NCBI GenBank assembly: GCA_012295275.1
Contig: CM022665.1
Coordinates: 41,900,652 to 41,964,651 of the forward strand
Direction of reading: 5' to 3'
Source of the DNA: Chrysomallon squamiferum
Lineage: Eukaryota > Mollusca > Gastropoda > Neomphalida > Peltospiridae
Length of the DNA: 64,000 bases
The number at the start of each line of letters is the position of its first letter. The first letter of the stretch is position 1. Below are positions 44,346 to 57,736 of this stretch, in pieces. The translations under genes and the position numbers were made by a program. The notes under the pieces were generated by a model. It was not told the DNA's origin. It made no database searches and saw only the letters and a list, made by a program, of their open reading frames with translations.

Positions 44346-45361
44346 ATAGATATAACTGTTTATAAATGTCACTTCTGGTTTCACTGAGTCACAAATTGAT
44401 GTTATTACTTAACAGATAAATATTTGTAGGAATATAAACAGCCTGTAGAGAATTCCTCAGAATTTTCTATTTTTAATACTGGTTTTAATATCACAAATGG
44501 ATTTAGTCAATTATATTCCACATATTCTAAAGAATAAATATAAATGTATTTCTTAAAGTTAATGATTACAATTTTTATTTAATTTTTTATAAAAATTTTT
44601 TATTTATTATTTATTTATTGTTTTTTTTTTTTTTTTTTAATATAATTTTATTTTATTTTTTATTTTTTTTTTATTTCTTTATAAACTTATGTGTTTTTTT
44701 TTTATTTTTATTTAATATACATTAAATGTTTTTATTTAATCAGTAAAACGCTATGTTTGATTTAAACCCAGGTCTGGCAGACTTCAAACCAGGATACTGG
44801 ATAGGTGTACACTATGATGAACCACACGGAAAGCATGATGGCAGGTGTGTATAATTTAACATGTTAATATTTTACCTTCATATTCACAAACATATTCTCA
44901 CATAAATTTGTAGTTATTTTCTCACAAGTTACAAAAAGGTTTTAAAGACTGAGTTCCCAATGCTTCTGCTAGTTGATTTTAACAGTACTAGGTCATCTTC
45001 CAGAAAACCGTAATTAATGGTATTACTTTGAATCTGTTAAATAGAGTTTTATGGTTTATTTCATATTTTAAGTGTATTTCATGTCTGGACAGATTAAAAG
45101 TTTGGTAGTGTGTAATTATTATATATTCTCTGGAATATATATTTTTTTTCCCTTAACAGTAACTAAAGGATAAATGATTTAGATGTTTAAAACAGTATTT
45201 CTATCCATAATTCACAGATTGATTTTTTTTTTTTTTTTTTTTTCAGTGTCAATGGAAAACGTTACTTTGAATGTCCAGACAAGTATGGTGCTTTTGTGAA
45301 ACCAATGTCAGTCGAAGTCGGTGATTTTCCTGAGGAAGATTTCGACATTGATGAGATGTAG
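39808..45361 (+). CDS. TBCB: TBCB, tubulin-folding cofactor B (seven exons, complete)
   Basis: Cofactor B takes alpha-tubulin from the chaperonin CCT and, with TBCE, acts in tubulin heterodimer assembly and disassembly in the cytosol. Exons 39808-39927, 41525-41668, 42642-42735, 43255-43390, 43934-43989, 44772-44844 and 45247-45361 join in phase to 245 codons (human 244). Residues about 9-90 are the ubiquitin-like domain ([11 protein letters not shown] is identical to human); about 133-158 a charged helix ([14 protein letters not shown]); about 165-228 the CAP-Gly ([31 protein letters not shown]). The usual GKNDG is GKHDG (203-207). The tail [11 protein letters not shown] ends in an acidic motif like human DEI, which is recognised by TBCE. 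The ATG at 39808 is the first in frame and matches the human start region. Confidence 0.96.
41876..42053 (-). mobile_element. Possible decayed non-LTR retrotransposon 3' end (dispersed repeat B copy 2)
   Basis: On the minus strand a frame reads [14 protein letters not shown], then [13 protein letters not shown], then a stop and an (AAAT)n tail. A run of basic/aromatic residues followed by LWN.L close to the stop, plus a simple-repeat 3' tail, is typical of the C-terminus of several LINE reverse transcriptases. The fragment is short and lies in TBCB intron 2, antisense to the gene. Identification is tentative. Confidence 0.35.
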
Positions 45362-46072
45362 AAAAAACAAAACAAAAAATATATTGAAAAAAAAAAAAAA
45401 AAGTCAACAAAAGAAAAAACTACATAGTAACTTTTGCTGTAGATTAATGAAGAACAAAGAAAAGAAAAATTCATTTATACATGTAACGTTGTGCGATTTA
45501 AATGTGAAATTATTTTTTTATTTTTTTGTTTAAATATTCTGCTTCAAGTCCTGTTCAGCACTTTAAGCTTGTGAGGACATTATTTTCTATTTTTTATTTT
45601 TTATTTTTTTTTATTTTATGTAAGCATTAAAATGTAAGCTGCTGATCTCATGGATATAATCATCATGCATGTTGTGTTTATGTGTAAGTGCAGTTTACTG
45701 ATTGATATGTGTATATATGATGAAAAAAAATCCAGAGATCTGTTTTTATTATCACCTGTGATAATTTGAATTTGTCCTCTTAAGACAGTTGGCTGCTTTA
45801 TACAGTTGATTTTTTTGTCAACAACAGTCCTCTTTAAACTGTTGACTGCTATACACAGGTCACTCGGGGCCTATTTTCATACTTCTGGTATTATTTGCTA
45901 AACAACTATATGGAAATTTTGTTTTTATTTGGAAGAAGTATTTATTTTACAAATTTTACTTAGAATCATTTTCTTATCTTTGCAATCACTTTATGCCTAC
46001 TGTATATTTGGATTAAAAGAAATAATTTAAACACAGTCTGCTTCTCAGTATTATTTCTGTGAAATAAATAAA
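45362..46072 (+). other. TBCB: Putative TBCB 3' UTR with poly(A) signals
   Basis: Two overlapping AATAAA hexamers at 46063-46068 and 46067-46072 are the first strong signals after the stop; the end of the transcript is inferred. It contains a two-unit minisatellite at 45774-45868 with GTCCTCTTAA and CTGCTNTA.ACAG cores. Confidence 0.5.
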
Positions 46073-46236
46073 ATTTAAGATATAAAACAACATTAAGGAG
46101 TGTTTTAAAGTAGATGTTTCATTACATTTGCTCTGTATTATCAAATGTATTTACAGCATCTTTTGTAGGTTCTTTGTAATATCAGTTTGATAAATATTAT
46201 TTATTTGTTTATTTATTTTATTTATTTGATATTTTG

Positions 46237-46280
<44 letters not shown>

Positions 46281-47460
46281 TTCATTACTATTATTTTATT
46301 TCCTTTTTTAAATTTAATATTTCATTTTTATTTTCTTTCATGGATTTTAACATTTTATTTCATTATTATTATTATTATTATTTTTTTTTTTTTTTTTTAT
46401 TATATACAGTTTCGTCAGCTTTTGGATAAGAAATGAATTTTTTGGTTAATATCAGTCTTTGAGAAAAATAAGCTCTGTATTTGATCCTTATACTGAATGA
46501 AAAGAAAAGATTCAAAAAAGAAAATATTAATGAAATATTAGAAAAGCTTTCAGGGAAAATTAAATAAAAAAAAACATTTTGATTGAAGGCATAGAAATAA
46601 TGTTCCTAAGAAAGCTTTAATAATAAAAATGCTGTTACAAATTAAAACTGGAAGAAAAAACAAGAAAATATTGAAAAAAAAAAAAGAAAGAAAAATGAAA
46701 AGCAAAAATGATAAGATCTAATTATTCAGAAATTAACAAATCCTTTACAAGAAATAAAATTATTAATGACCACAAAAACCCACAGAATTAAAAATTAAAA
46801 TTGAAAAAAAAAAAAAAAAAAAAAAATTGAAACTTCAGAGGAAAAAATTAAAAACGAATGAAATACTAGTTAATGATAAATACGTGTTTCAAACTGGTTA
46901 GAATCTTTAAAGAAATTTTTAATGAGAAAAACATTACTGTGAAGCAATGAGAAAAAGGCCTAATCTGAAAAGAAATTTACAGGTTTTTATACAGATTACA
47001 AAAACAACAATTGAAAATAAATAGTAGAAAGGTTAAATATCTGATATATTAAATGATACTCAATTTAAAAAAAAAATGAAACTACAATAATAGAATAAAT
47101 CAAGTTTAAATCATATTGAAAATTTGATTCCATTCCAATTTACAATTTCATTACAGGAGCATCATTCTTTCGACAAACAGTTTTATGCTTTGCAATACAA
47201 AGCTGTCATACCAATTCTGCAGTATTTCAGTCCTTGAATCGATAAAATTCCACATCAAAAGAAAATCTCTTCTCTGTTATTTTTTTTTTTTAAATTTGTT
47301 TATTATCTTGCTTGACCAGAATATCAGTATAGGTTATGAAGAACTGTGTCACCCTGTGAAGAATTTAGTTAAATTTAATATAGGAAAAATAAATTGGGGA
47401 AAAAAGAAAGATATCATATATTTAACAATGCACGCAAAACATATTTGATTATTATGGCAT
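46073..47460. other. A/T-rich intergenic sequence without supported genes
   Basis: (ATT)n at 46240-46280 and 46364-46382, then about 700 bp in which A is by far the commonest base on the plus strand, with a 24-base A run near 46804-46826. Frames in it have biased composition and no family match that I recognise. Confidence 0.6.
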
Positions 47461-47632
47461 TGTACATGTGGTTAAGATACTTTATCCCAGCTAGCAACAA
47501 GGGAAGTTCTTTAGGCACAATAGCACAGACAGGGTAGTACATGTCATGGTTTTGTTACACCAGCTGCAGAGCAATAGCAGGAATGGGAAAAAACTTGAAC
47601 AAAAAGATGCTCTACTATTGAGTTATTTCCCA
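47461..47632 (-). mobile_element. Decayed tRNA-derived SINE
   Basis: On the minus strand it begins near 47632 with GGGAAATAACTCAATAGTAG, resembling a tRNA-like head with A box (TAGCNCAGTGGTAGAGC). It continues through CAGCTGGTGTAACAAAACC and TACTACCCTGTCTGTGCTAT to CTTCCCTTGTTGCTAGCTGG. The order of these blocks matches a SINE I recall as very common in molluscan genomes. It is strongly diverged; no clear target-site duplication. Confidence 0.65.
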
Positions 47633-47643
47633 CTCTGTCAGTA

Positions 47644-47760
47644 AGAAATAACAACAACAACAACAACAATAATTCATTTGGTTTGTTGCACAACAACAAC
47701 AACAACAACAACAATAATAATAATTAATAATAATTATTATAATAATTCATTTGGTTGGTT
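47644..47760. repeat. Duplicated (CAA)n-containing unit
   Basis: (CAA)n followed by AATAATTCATTTGGTTTG or AATAATTCATTTGGTTGG occurs twice, near 47650 and 47695. Confidence 0.75.
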
Positions 47761-47972
47761 TGCCAGTTATCATGTAATTATACTTATAAAGCATTAACAG
47801 ATTAGAAGGTTAAACATTAAAGACAAAAATATACAATACAGAGATGGTATCACAAAATAATGGCAGAACATTTTTGATAAAAATAGTAAATTAATTAATT
47901 AATAGATACAACAACAATGATAATAATAATAAGAATATAATAATAATTAACAGAGAAAGTAAGTTAAAGTAC

Positions 47973-48006
<34 letters not shown>

Positions 48007-49217
48007 AACCACCTTAAAACCCCAATATTATCCACCTACAGCAAGGAATCTGTTTTTCATTAAGAAATCTTGAAATCTTAGGACTGCTTTTTACTGCATC
48101 CTGTGTTAATAATAGCTGTTTTAAAATAACCAGTGCACTGCTTCTATTTAAATGACTGATGATAGTGTGCGACATGTCATTAACTTTCTGTTAACAGAAT
48201 ATCAAATTGAAAAGGGCGATAGAATATGTGTAAGCTACAGCTAATGTGTTTTTTCTTCAACTTTTTACGCACGTTTTTACCTCTTATTTTTATTTTTATC
48301 TCTTATTTATTTATTTATTTATTTATTTTATTTTATTTTATTTTATTTTATTTTAAATTGTTTTTATTTAATTTATTCTTTGTTTAAACGACATAGTCAC
48401 ATACTATGCATAGGCCTTTCCCATTAAAGCCAGTTCACAACAAGCTGCTCATCCTGCATGACGCTGTTGCTGATGTTGTTGTTGTTGTCATTATGTATGT
48501 GAGAAGTGCACTTAAAATATTCTTTACTGCTAATAAAAAAAATAAATAAATAAAAAAAAATAGCCTTTCTGTCTCCTCACCTTTGTGATCAGTCGTAAAT
48601 AATAAATTTACTGCATCATTAAATTAAAACCAGTTTCTTTCATTTCTTACGCTCTGCTCCACTCCACTACTGTGGCCCTAAGTGGAAGACTGTGGATCAT
48701 GACTCTGGACCAACTCCTCGCCAGACCTGATTGGTCTACTCCTTAAATATGAACCAAACCAGAGAAGCTCCAAGGCTTTGTGTGTCCATTACAGACGTGT
48801 TTTAGAAAGAAAGAAAAAAAAAAAGTTAACTGGCTGAGTGATTTCTAAATGCACTGTGACATTATCAAATGGTTCTTTGGCTAGCATAGATGATCACTTC
48901 CATTTTCATTATTCTCTTTTCAACACCTTTTTTTTTAAAATTATTATTATTTATTATTATTATTATCCCCCCTTGTCTTCATTATTAACCAGAAAGTTAA
49001 CTTTAAAATGCTAACGTTCAGACAAGGACAACGTGACCACGAGGCACGACGTCTGTGAATAACAATGTGTGTGAAGATGTGGAACTCGAGCATACGTAAT
49101 CTAATAAGTTTTTCTCACTGGCAATGATTTTATTCTGGAATCTTTATTGAGAATCAATGTTTTGACTTTGCCGGTATCACTGGGTGCAGTCTTAGGGGGA
49201 AGAAAGAAAGAAGGAAG

Positions 49218-49224
<7 letters not shown>

Positions 49225-49288
<64 letters not shown>
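49225..49288. repeat. (GA)n microsatellite
   Basis: About 32 uninterrupted GA units; forms the outer part of the left arm of an inverted repeat. Confidence 0.95.
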
Positions 49289-50625
<1,337 letters not shown>

Positions 50626-51039
50626 AATATAATGCCCCTAAATGACCCATGGACTGGCAAATATTTTCAGAAATCAATGTGGAACGTCTTGTGGATATTT
50701 GAATAACTGGATTATAACGGGGCACACGTGCAGTTCTGCAGTGCAAAGGAGATAATGATTACTAATCGGCTGCAGCGATACGTTTCAAATCTGTCTGGGT
50801 AATTCCATTATCATTCCGACGTGCAATCCATTAGTCGTATTACTAGCTGTAATATTGGTGTTCCAGATTTCACGGTTTGATGAGACCACCGAGACAACGT
50901 CATGTTGATTGTCCACGTGATGCTGATGGTTCACGGGACGTTGGTGATTTCCACTAGAGGGCGCAATTAAAGATTAACACAAGAGAACGTAATTATAACG
51001 ATGATTATTTTCGTTCATTTAAATCTGACTGTAAGATTA

Positions 51040-51290
51040 TTTATATTTATTGCTGTTGTTCTCCTGATGATGATGATGATGATGATGATGACGATGGTGA
51101 TGGTAATTTTGTTGTTGATGATGATGATGATGATGATGTTGTTATTGTAAGAATATTTATTAGACTGCGATGAATTTTGAATTGTATTAATATTTGCTGT
51201 TCTCAATGATGACGATGATGATGGTGATGATGGTGGTAATGTTGTTATTATTGCTGCTGATGATGATGATGACGATGATGAGAAAGGAGA
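51040..51290. repeat. Cryptic (GAT/GTT)n with internal duplication
   Basis: Imperfect GAT and GTT triplets. TATTTGCTGTTCTC (near 51188) and TATTGCTGTTGTTCTCC (near 51048) each introduce a GATGATG run, suggesting duplication of about 140 bp. The encoded repeats are not a protein. Confidence 0.7.
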
Positions 51291-52565
51291 CAATACAAAA
51301 TTCGTTAAACGACGATCATTTCTAAAATAAATTCTGTCAAGTTTAAAAGACAAACTGTGTACGAAGTAATAATTTTAAAAACAAAATAAAAGAATATATT
51401 TAAAAGTTTCTTTAAGTACGCTCACGAAAATGTAGGTAAAAGCTAATGGCGATATTATGATGCGACTATGACGATAATAATAACGACGAGGACTTCGTGA
51501 CATCCATTTTGTATAGTCACATGCACTTTTTGGACGAAACTAGAAATACTTTTCGAAACATTAGACCAAAAAATACAGAACAAATTTAAATTTATTTTAA
51601 GATAAAAGCCTTCATCATAATGGCAGTTAAACAGAACACATTTGACTTATTTTCTTCTTGTCAAATGTTTCCCTGTTTATTCTGACTCAGCTAATCTCAC
51701 AGTGTCAGAGAAATCGTAAGACATTTCTGCAGACACGACCCTCCAGAGACCCGCTTCTTCAAAAAACTGCTTGCTTGATGTAACGTCTGTGCCATTAACC
51801 AGCTCCTTGCTATGATCTTAGGAAATAAAGCTTAAGCTAGGACTGTTCAAGATTCAATGGCAATAAAACACAGAGTGGTACAGCTGAATGTAAACTTGTA
51901 AATCATTTTCGCGACCTTGTCCTTGTCTACACAAGTGGACGGTCGTAAACTGTATGAAAATCTGTAATGGTACTCAAAAGATGACTATCCTGGGTTTCCT
52001 TATGGCAGCATTTGCACAATGGCCTATTATGCAAAATGAATTAGATGTTGGAATACGGATAAAGCAATGTATTGAATGACCCTGTTTAATTTGCTGATGG
52101 AACAAATCATAAATACGCAATGTTCTGCAATAGCGATTTTTTCTTTGCTTCAGTTTTCAAGTGCGATACGTACGAAGAAGATTCTTTGTTCAGTCAACTT
52201 TGGGTAGGACTCGATTCAAGAAACCTTCCAGAAATCAGATTACGTCCCAACCATAAAACCAGTGGATTAACCATTTTTCTCTTGAGACCCGCTTTTCATT
52301 TATTTATGACAGAATCCGATCTCTACTTGAACTTTTTTTGCATTGTAAATTAATAATGGCTAGGTTTGTATTTCAACCAGAACATTATCTACGTTATCTG
52401 GTGAATTATTGAATATGTAAAACATAATAGCCGTATAGGTTATTACAAATTGAACAGAACGTTTGATTTGAAAATGTGTTCTGTTTATCAGTAGATGATG
52501 CATGTATATCAATAACACTAACTTAATAATGGTAATTACAAGCTGTTGACATTTAGATCTGGTAC

Positions 52566-52768
52566 TTTCTGAATTAGATTTGTCTTTGAGCGCAAACAAC
52601 TCTCTTATCTCTGAGCAACATAAAGCTAAATCTACAAAAACTAGTTCTGATGTCTACCAGCCTCTTTCTGAATTAGATTTGTCTCTATAGCAAACAGCTC
52701 TGTTATCTCTGAGCAACATAAAGCTAAATCTACAAAAACTAGTTCTGAGGTCTACCAGCCTCTTTCTG
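52566..52768. repeat. 99-bp tandem duplication
   Basis: Two copies, starting at 52566 and 52665, about 93 percent identical; each ends with TCTACCAGCCTCTTTCTG. Unique complex sequence, not microsatellite. Confidence 0.92.
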
Positions 52769-52885
52769 GCATGAAGATTAATCCTTGGCCTTCATGATGT
52801 TACCTTGTATATGCCTATACAAAAAACTATGTGAGAGTTCAAATCTATTAGACTGGCCTATATGTCTCCAGTATATCTGGTTTGA

Positions 52886-52916
<31 letters not shown>

Positions 52917-53099
52917 CGTGCGTGCGTGTGTGTCATGTCCAAGCCAGGTTACGGTTAAAAGATTAACAACAAAATACGATTTAAAAACAAATGAATTAAC
53001 GGTGATTATTAACTTATAAGATTTAAGAGTTTTTCGTATCAGAAGTGAGCGGACCAGTGGCTAACTAATGCAAAAATGATTTAAAATTTTAATATTTAA

Positions 53100-53820
53100 C
53101 GGCTTCTCCTCAGCGAACGGGAATAATGGATAACTGAGATTATAAAATGATTTATAAAGTGTAATATTTTTTTTTATAGAAGACGGACGTGAAACATGGG
53201 TTATGTGTTGACGTCCGGTGTTTTGGAAAAAATGAAAGCAAGTCAGCCATCTTGCGCGATTCCGCTGACTGCCGCTGGAACCAGACTGCAACATTAAAAC
53301 TGACTGGAGCATGAATAAATCATCTACGTGACTGACAAATGTACGGCGTCATTGATTTACCGGGTTGGGAGGCGAGCGCGGTGCTGCTACTCTGACCTCC
53401 AAACTAATCCTAATACTTTCTTGTGTCAAAATATTTCACTTCAGATTAAATTCACTCGAAAATTGATTGCCATTCTAACGCAGACTGATTGCCGGCCGAC
53501 AGGCTGATGCTAGGTACTCTGTTCATAGCAAATGCTTCGATGGGACGCCATTTTTCTTTGTTGATTTTCATTCCAACAATGGAGCAAATTGGAGACAAAT
53601 GTCTTAACGTCCTTTGATATTTATTGTTGCACTTAGACCCTCGCTGAGGTCGTTAGTGATAGTGGAGGGATTAGGAGGAATTTAATTTAATCTTCTGACA
53701 CTTGCTTACTTCTGTTCAGTGTTAAACTATGCTACACGTGGGATCTAATCGTATTCTCACGAGAAAAGCGTTTCTAGTTTTGAAAAAAATTTCGGCATGT
53801 TTGGTGTAGGTTAAGTTTCA
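53100..53820. other. Complex, CpG-retaining intergenic island
   Basis: About 700 bp with much higher G+C and CpG content than its surroundings and few simple repeats. It contains two YY1-like sites on the minus strand: CAAGATGGC (53246-53254) and AAAAATGGCGTC (53545-53555). No coding exon recognised. Could be regulatory or an unannotated promoter. Confidence 0.4.
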
Positions 53821-53917
53821 TATGGCATTAGAAGCAGGATTACATTCTTTAAGATACACTGCAGATGCTACTTTTCTTTTCCCTAACGTAGCATTTACAC
53901 ATGTGTGTGTGTATGTG

Positions 53918-53920
<3 letters not shown>

Positions 53921-53992
<72 letters not shown>
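53921..53992. repeat. (GA)n microsatellite
   Basis: About 36 units, preceded by a short (GT)n. Confidence 0.95.
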
Positions 53993-53996
<4 letters not shown>

Positions 53997-54663
53997 CTTT
54001 CCGTGACTGAAATCTTTTGCGATCGCTAAATCTGAGAAACAGAAGAAGAACATCAAAGTTGAGAAGTGATTAAATAAAGACTGTTGTCGATTCCATTAAT
54101 TAAACATTTCCGTATTGTATCAAAACGAATTAAATTCTGAATTAGCATATTAATGGAATGGCTTGTTTTGGTCGTTTGTGTGGTTTTCATAATGATCAAA
54201 TTTTGATGCTCTCTGTCTCTTTAGGTAGAAGCTTTCTGGTAGGAGTTTTAAAATAATAATAACAATAATATTAATAATAATAATAATAATAAAAATTATA
54301 TAATTTCTAGGCTTACATCAACTAAAACAGGTACTTGTAGCATCTCAATTTAAAACATTTCAGTGAAGACATGAACAAATTAATATTCTAAATTAATTTT
54401 ATATAATCATATTTTTTTATATTTTTCTATAGAATGGAGCTATCCTTTACTAACAATAAATATAATAAACCTGGAAGATTTACAGAAGCTGTTATGTTCC
54501 TATTATTTCATGATCTTTTTTTTTTCGTTCCGAGCAGATTCAGTAAATTAATGTAACATCGTCGTATTTCTTATTATTTTTTTTTTAATCTATATGAAAC
54601 TTTTTTTTTTTTTTATTGTCATATCTGTATATAAAAAAGACATAAGTTTAATAAAAACAAAAG

Positions 54664-54670
<7 letters not shown>

Positions 54671-54729
<59 letters not shown>
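54671..54729. repeat. (GA)n microsatellite
   Basis: About 29 units directly after an A-rich stretch. Confidence 0.95.
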
Positions 54730-54731
<2 letters not shown>

Positions 54732-54774
54732 GTAATAACCTGCCTTCATGTGTCGTCACGTACTGTTTCAATGC

Positions 54775-54812
<38 letters not shown>

Positions 54813-55195
54813 GGGTTAGTATAGATCATCATGCATGTGCGTGTGTGTGTAATTTACAAGATTAAATAGTATATACCATGGATTTCTGATAAATGGAGAA
54901 ACGTCTGCAACGGATCACACACAATTTCTGAATTCAGTCCAGGAAGATCACTTTCCTTTATTAAATTATTTCTAAGGATTTCAAAGGCTTCTTCAAGTCG
55001 AAGCAGCAGCGTAATCGAAAGTTTTCATTGATTTCTTTTTCTTTTTCATTGCTACAAAAAACATTTTGTAACCTTTCTGTTTTCAGTAAGTCAGTGTATA
55101 TGAAATCTCCAGTTGATTAAAATGAAGATTATTCACAAAGAATATAAATGGCATTGTAATACAAATGGATATTAAATTTTCTATATCATTATATT

Positions 55196-55198
<3 letters not shown>

Positions 55199-55278
<80 letters not shown>
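55199..55278. repeat. (CT)n microsatellite
   Basis: About 40 units; followed by (TTC)n and (ATT)n at 55325-55385. Confidence 0.95.
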
Positions 55279-55280
<2 letters not shown>

Positions 55281-55352
55281 GAATTTGCTGTTTACTTTTA
55301 ATTCTTCTTCATCATCGTCATCATCTTCTTCTTCTTCTTCTTCTCCTTCTTC

Positions 55353-55385
<33 letters not shown>

Positions 55386-55539
55386 GTTATTATTATTAGT
55401 TCTTAAAATATTATTAATGAAATGTTGTCTTCTCTTACTGAAGTTGGGGTGCATAACGTTAATAACAGAAAATGCAAGAACAAAAAATAAAAAAATAAAA
55501 AGAGGAAGATAATGAATGATTGATTTACTGGTTTTGTAT

Positions 55540-56230
55540 ATTTAACGCCGACTTTATTTACATGCGGTAAAAAAAAACCGGAACACCAGTCAAATGATGG
55601 CGGCAGCTATAAACCTTTCCCTAATCACCAAGCGCGTGATTTGCAAACTCGGCCCGGCAATAAAAAAGAATTGGTGTTATTATATCTGGTTCTAAATCTA
55701 GTGTAGATGAGAGGCGATGAAGGTAAAGCAATCTCGTATTGATTTGTGGTCAAGCAGCCGACACGATCACCTGGTGCGTTAGCCTTGGGGAGCTAAAGTA
55801 TGATCGTCCACAAAAAAATGGCGACCTATACAACGTAGCCCGCCTCGATTTACGTCGGCTTGTGTGTGTAATATCTCAGGATATGGAAACGTTCTGTTAT
55901 TTACGATCGTTAAACTTTATTTCCGTTTCCAATTCCAGTTAGCAGCCTACTTCTGTAATCCCATAAAAGCCGTTTTTGACGGTTTGCAATGAGAGTCGTT
56001 CGTTTTTGACGTTTCGCTGATAACGAGCGGAGGCAAATCAAATAGGAAATGTGTTCGTTACATTCAGACATGACGTGCTTAAGCCTCTGGACGATTATAT
56101 CAGAAAATTAAGAGTTAAACAGCTGAAATAATGAACCACCATTTGATTAGCCAGTCGGAATATTAAATTGAAAATTTCCTTCGTCCGCCCCGCGGATATT
56201 ACTTGATTAAATGCTTGGTTCTTTCAGTAT
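55540..56230. other. Complex, CpG-retaining intergenic island
   Basis: Nearly 700 bp of high-complexity sequence with many CpGs. It includes GATGGCGGCAGCTATAAACC (55596-55615) and AAAATGGCGACC (55815-55826), both YY1-like. A 67-codon frame at 55739-55942 has no family match. Best read as a candidate conserved non-coding or promoter-like element. Confidence 0.4.
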
Positions 56231-56524
56231 GGGTTTTCTTTATCCTTTATTATACTGCCTGTCTTTGAAACAGACAAAGCGAAAATAAATAAATAAAAAA
56301 ATAATAATAATAAAAAAAAAAAAAAAAGGAAGAAAGACTGCTGAAAACAAATAAAATACGTTTTGTTCCTTTTCTGCATCCACTTAAGAGATATGGGCTT
56401 AAACGAATATATTATGATTTTTAGTTTTAATTTTTAATATTTTAAAATTATTATTATTATTATTGTTGTTATTGTTGTTGTTGTTGTTGTTATTTTGTTT
56501 GCTTTACTTATATCGTTATGCCTT

Positions 56525-56528
<4 letters not shown>

Positions 56529-56618
<90 letters not shown>
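56529..56618. repeat. (CT)n microsatellite
   Basis: About 45 units, uninterrupted. Confidence 0.95.
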
Positions 56619-56623
<5 letters not shown>

Positions 56624-57155
56624 CATCCACCGCCCTCTAATGTTAGATTATAAATATTTATTCTGCATAAACGTAGACATTTCTTCTCTGTCTGTCCGCA
56701 GTTAATAAGCTTAACTCTATCTCAGCATCGCCCTCGTCAAATCAAACCGATAACAAGATTTTCTTTTATATCGGAGAATTTACATTTAAACCGATTGAAA
56801 GTTTCCACCGACGAATCAGCCTAACATTATTCACAAATTCAATAAGACCTCCAGACATGCCTGAAGCGCCTGCAATTTGAGCTCAATCAATGGTCAAAGA
56901 GTTTTCAGAATTATCTGCAGTATCTCTCGATTCTTTCAGCCTCGCAGAAGACCAAAAATTAAACATCTATAACACGAAGTCTGACAAGTAAATATATTTA
57001 TTTCAAGAGATTATTTTATTTATTTATTTACTGTTAATGATAAAGTATGAAGTTCTTGACTATGTATGGATGCTGCTTTTATTCTTCTTTTTTAATGTGA
57101 TATACATAGAAACACAAACAGATATGATAGACTGTAAACGTAATAATTTTGCAAT

Positions 57156-57186
<31 letters not shown>

Positions 57187-57418
57187 CCACAGGCAAAGTT
57201 TTCCGTATCTAAAGTTCAGACAGTGTCTGTGTAAGTATCTATGTATGTACGTACTCATGTAAGTGTGCATTTACGAATTAATATTCTGATTAGATTTTGT
57301 ACATAAACAAAATTCCGGCACGCACAGGAGGACGTATTTAAATTCTCGACCTCATAACAGTCAGATGCCACTGACGAGATTCGAACGTATGTCATCCATT
57401 CGCCCGCTCGCATACCAA

Positions 57419-57420
<2 letters not shown>

Positions 57421-57450
<30 letters not shown>
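57421..57450. repeat. (CA)n microsatellite
   Basis: Fifteen CA units, followed by TATG repeats. Confidence 0.95.
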
Positions 57451-57453
<3 letters not shown>

Positions 57454-57631
57454 TATGTATGTATGTGTGTATGTGGTTAATATGGTTATTATATGTGTGC
57501 ATCCATGTGTGTGTATATATATATATATATAGGTTGGTAGCTAGATAGGTATGTATATATTACGTATGCTTGTATATACGTGTTTATAATTACGAATTTA
57601 TATATCAAGGTTCAGTTGTTAGTTTTTTTCT

Positions 57632-57636
<5 letters not shown>

Positions 57637-57688
<52 letters not shown>
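57637..57688. repeat. (CT)n microsatellite
   Basis: About 26 units, followed at once by AT-rich and palindromic sequence. Confidence 0.95.
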
Positions 57689-57690
<2 letters not shown>

Positions 57691-57708
57691 ACATATATAT
57701 CTATATAT

Positions 57709-57736
57709 GTGTGTGAGTATATATATACTCACACAC
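57709..57736. repeat. 28-bp perfect palindrome
   Basis: GTGTGTGAGTATAT and its exact reverse complement meet without a spacer. It is made of GT/AC and TA dinucleotides, so it may have arisen by microsatellite slippage. Confidence 0.95.

Noticed and set aside
46187-46429. Frames with long Tyr or Ile runs (also 4392, 15299, 26019, 43055)
   Set aside because: Translations of (ATT)n or (AAT)n repeats within introns or intergenic DNA.
47185-47448. An 87-codon plus-strand frame
   Set aside because: Very hydrophobic, low-complexity A/T-rich translation with no relatives that I recognise.
55739-55942. A 67-codon plus-strand frame in complex sequence
   Set aside because: No recognisable family, no start context or neighbouring exons; more likely part of a non-coding island.
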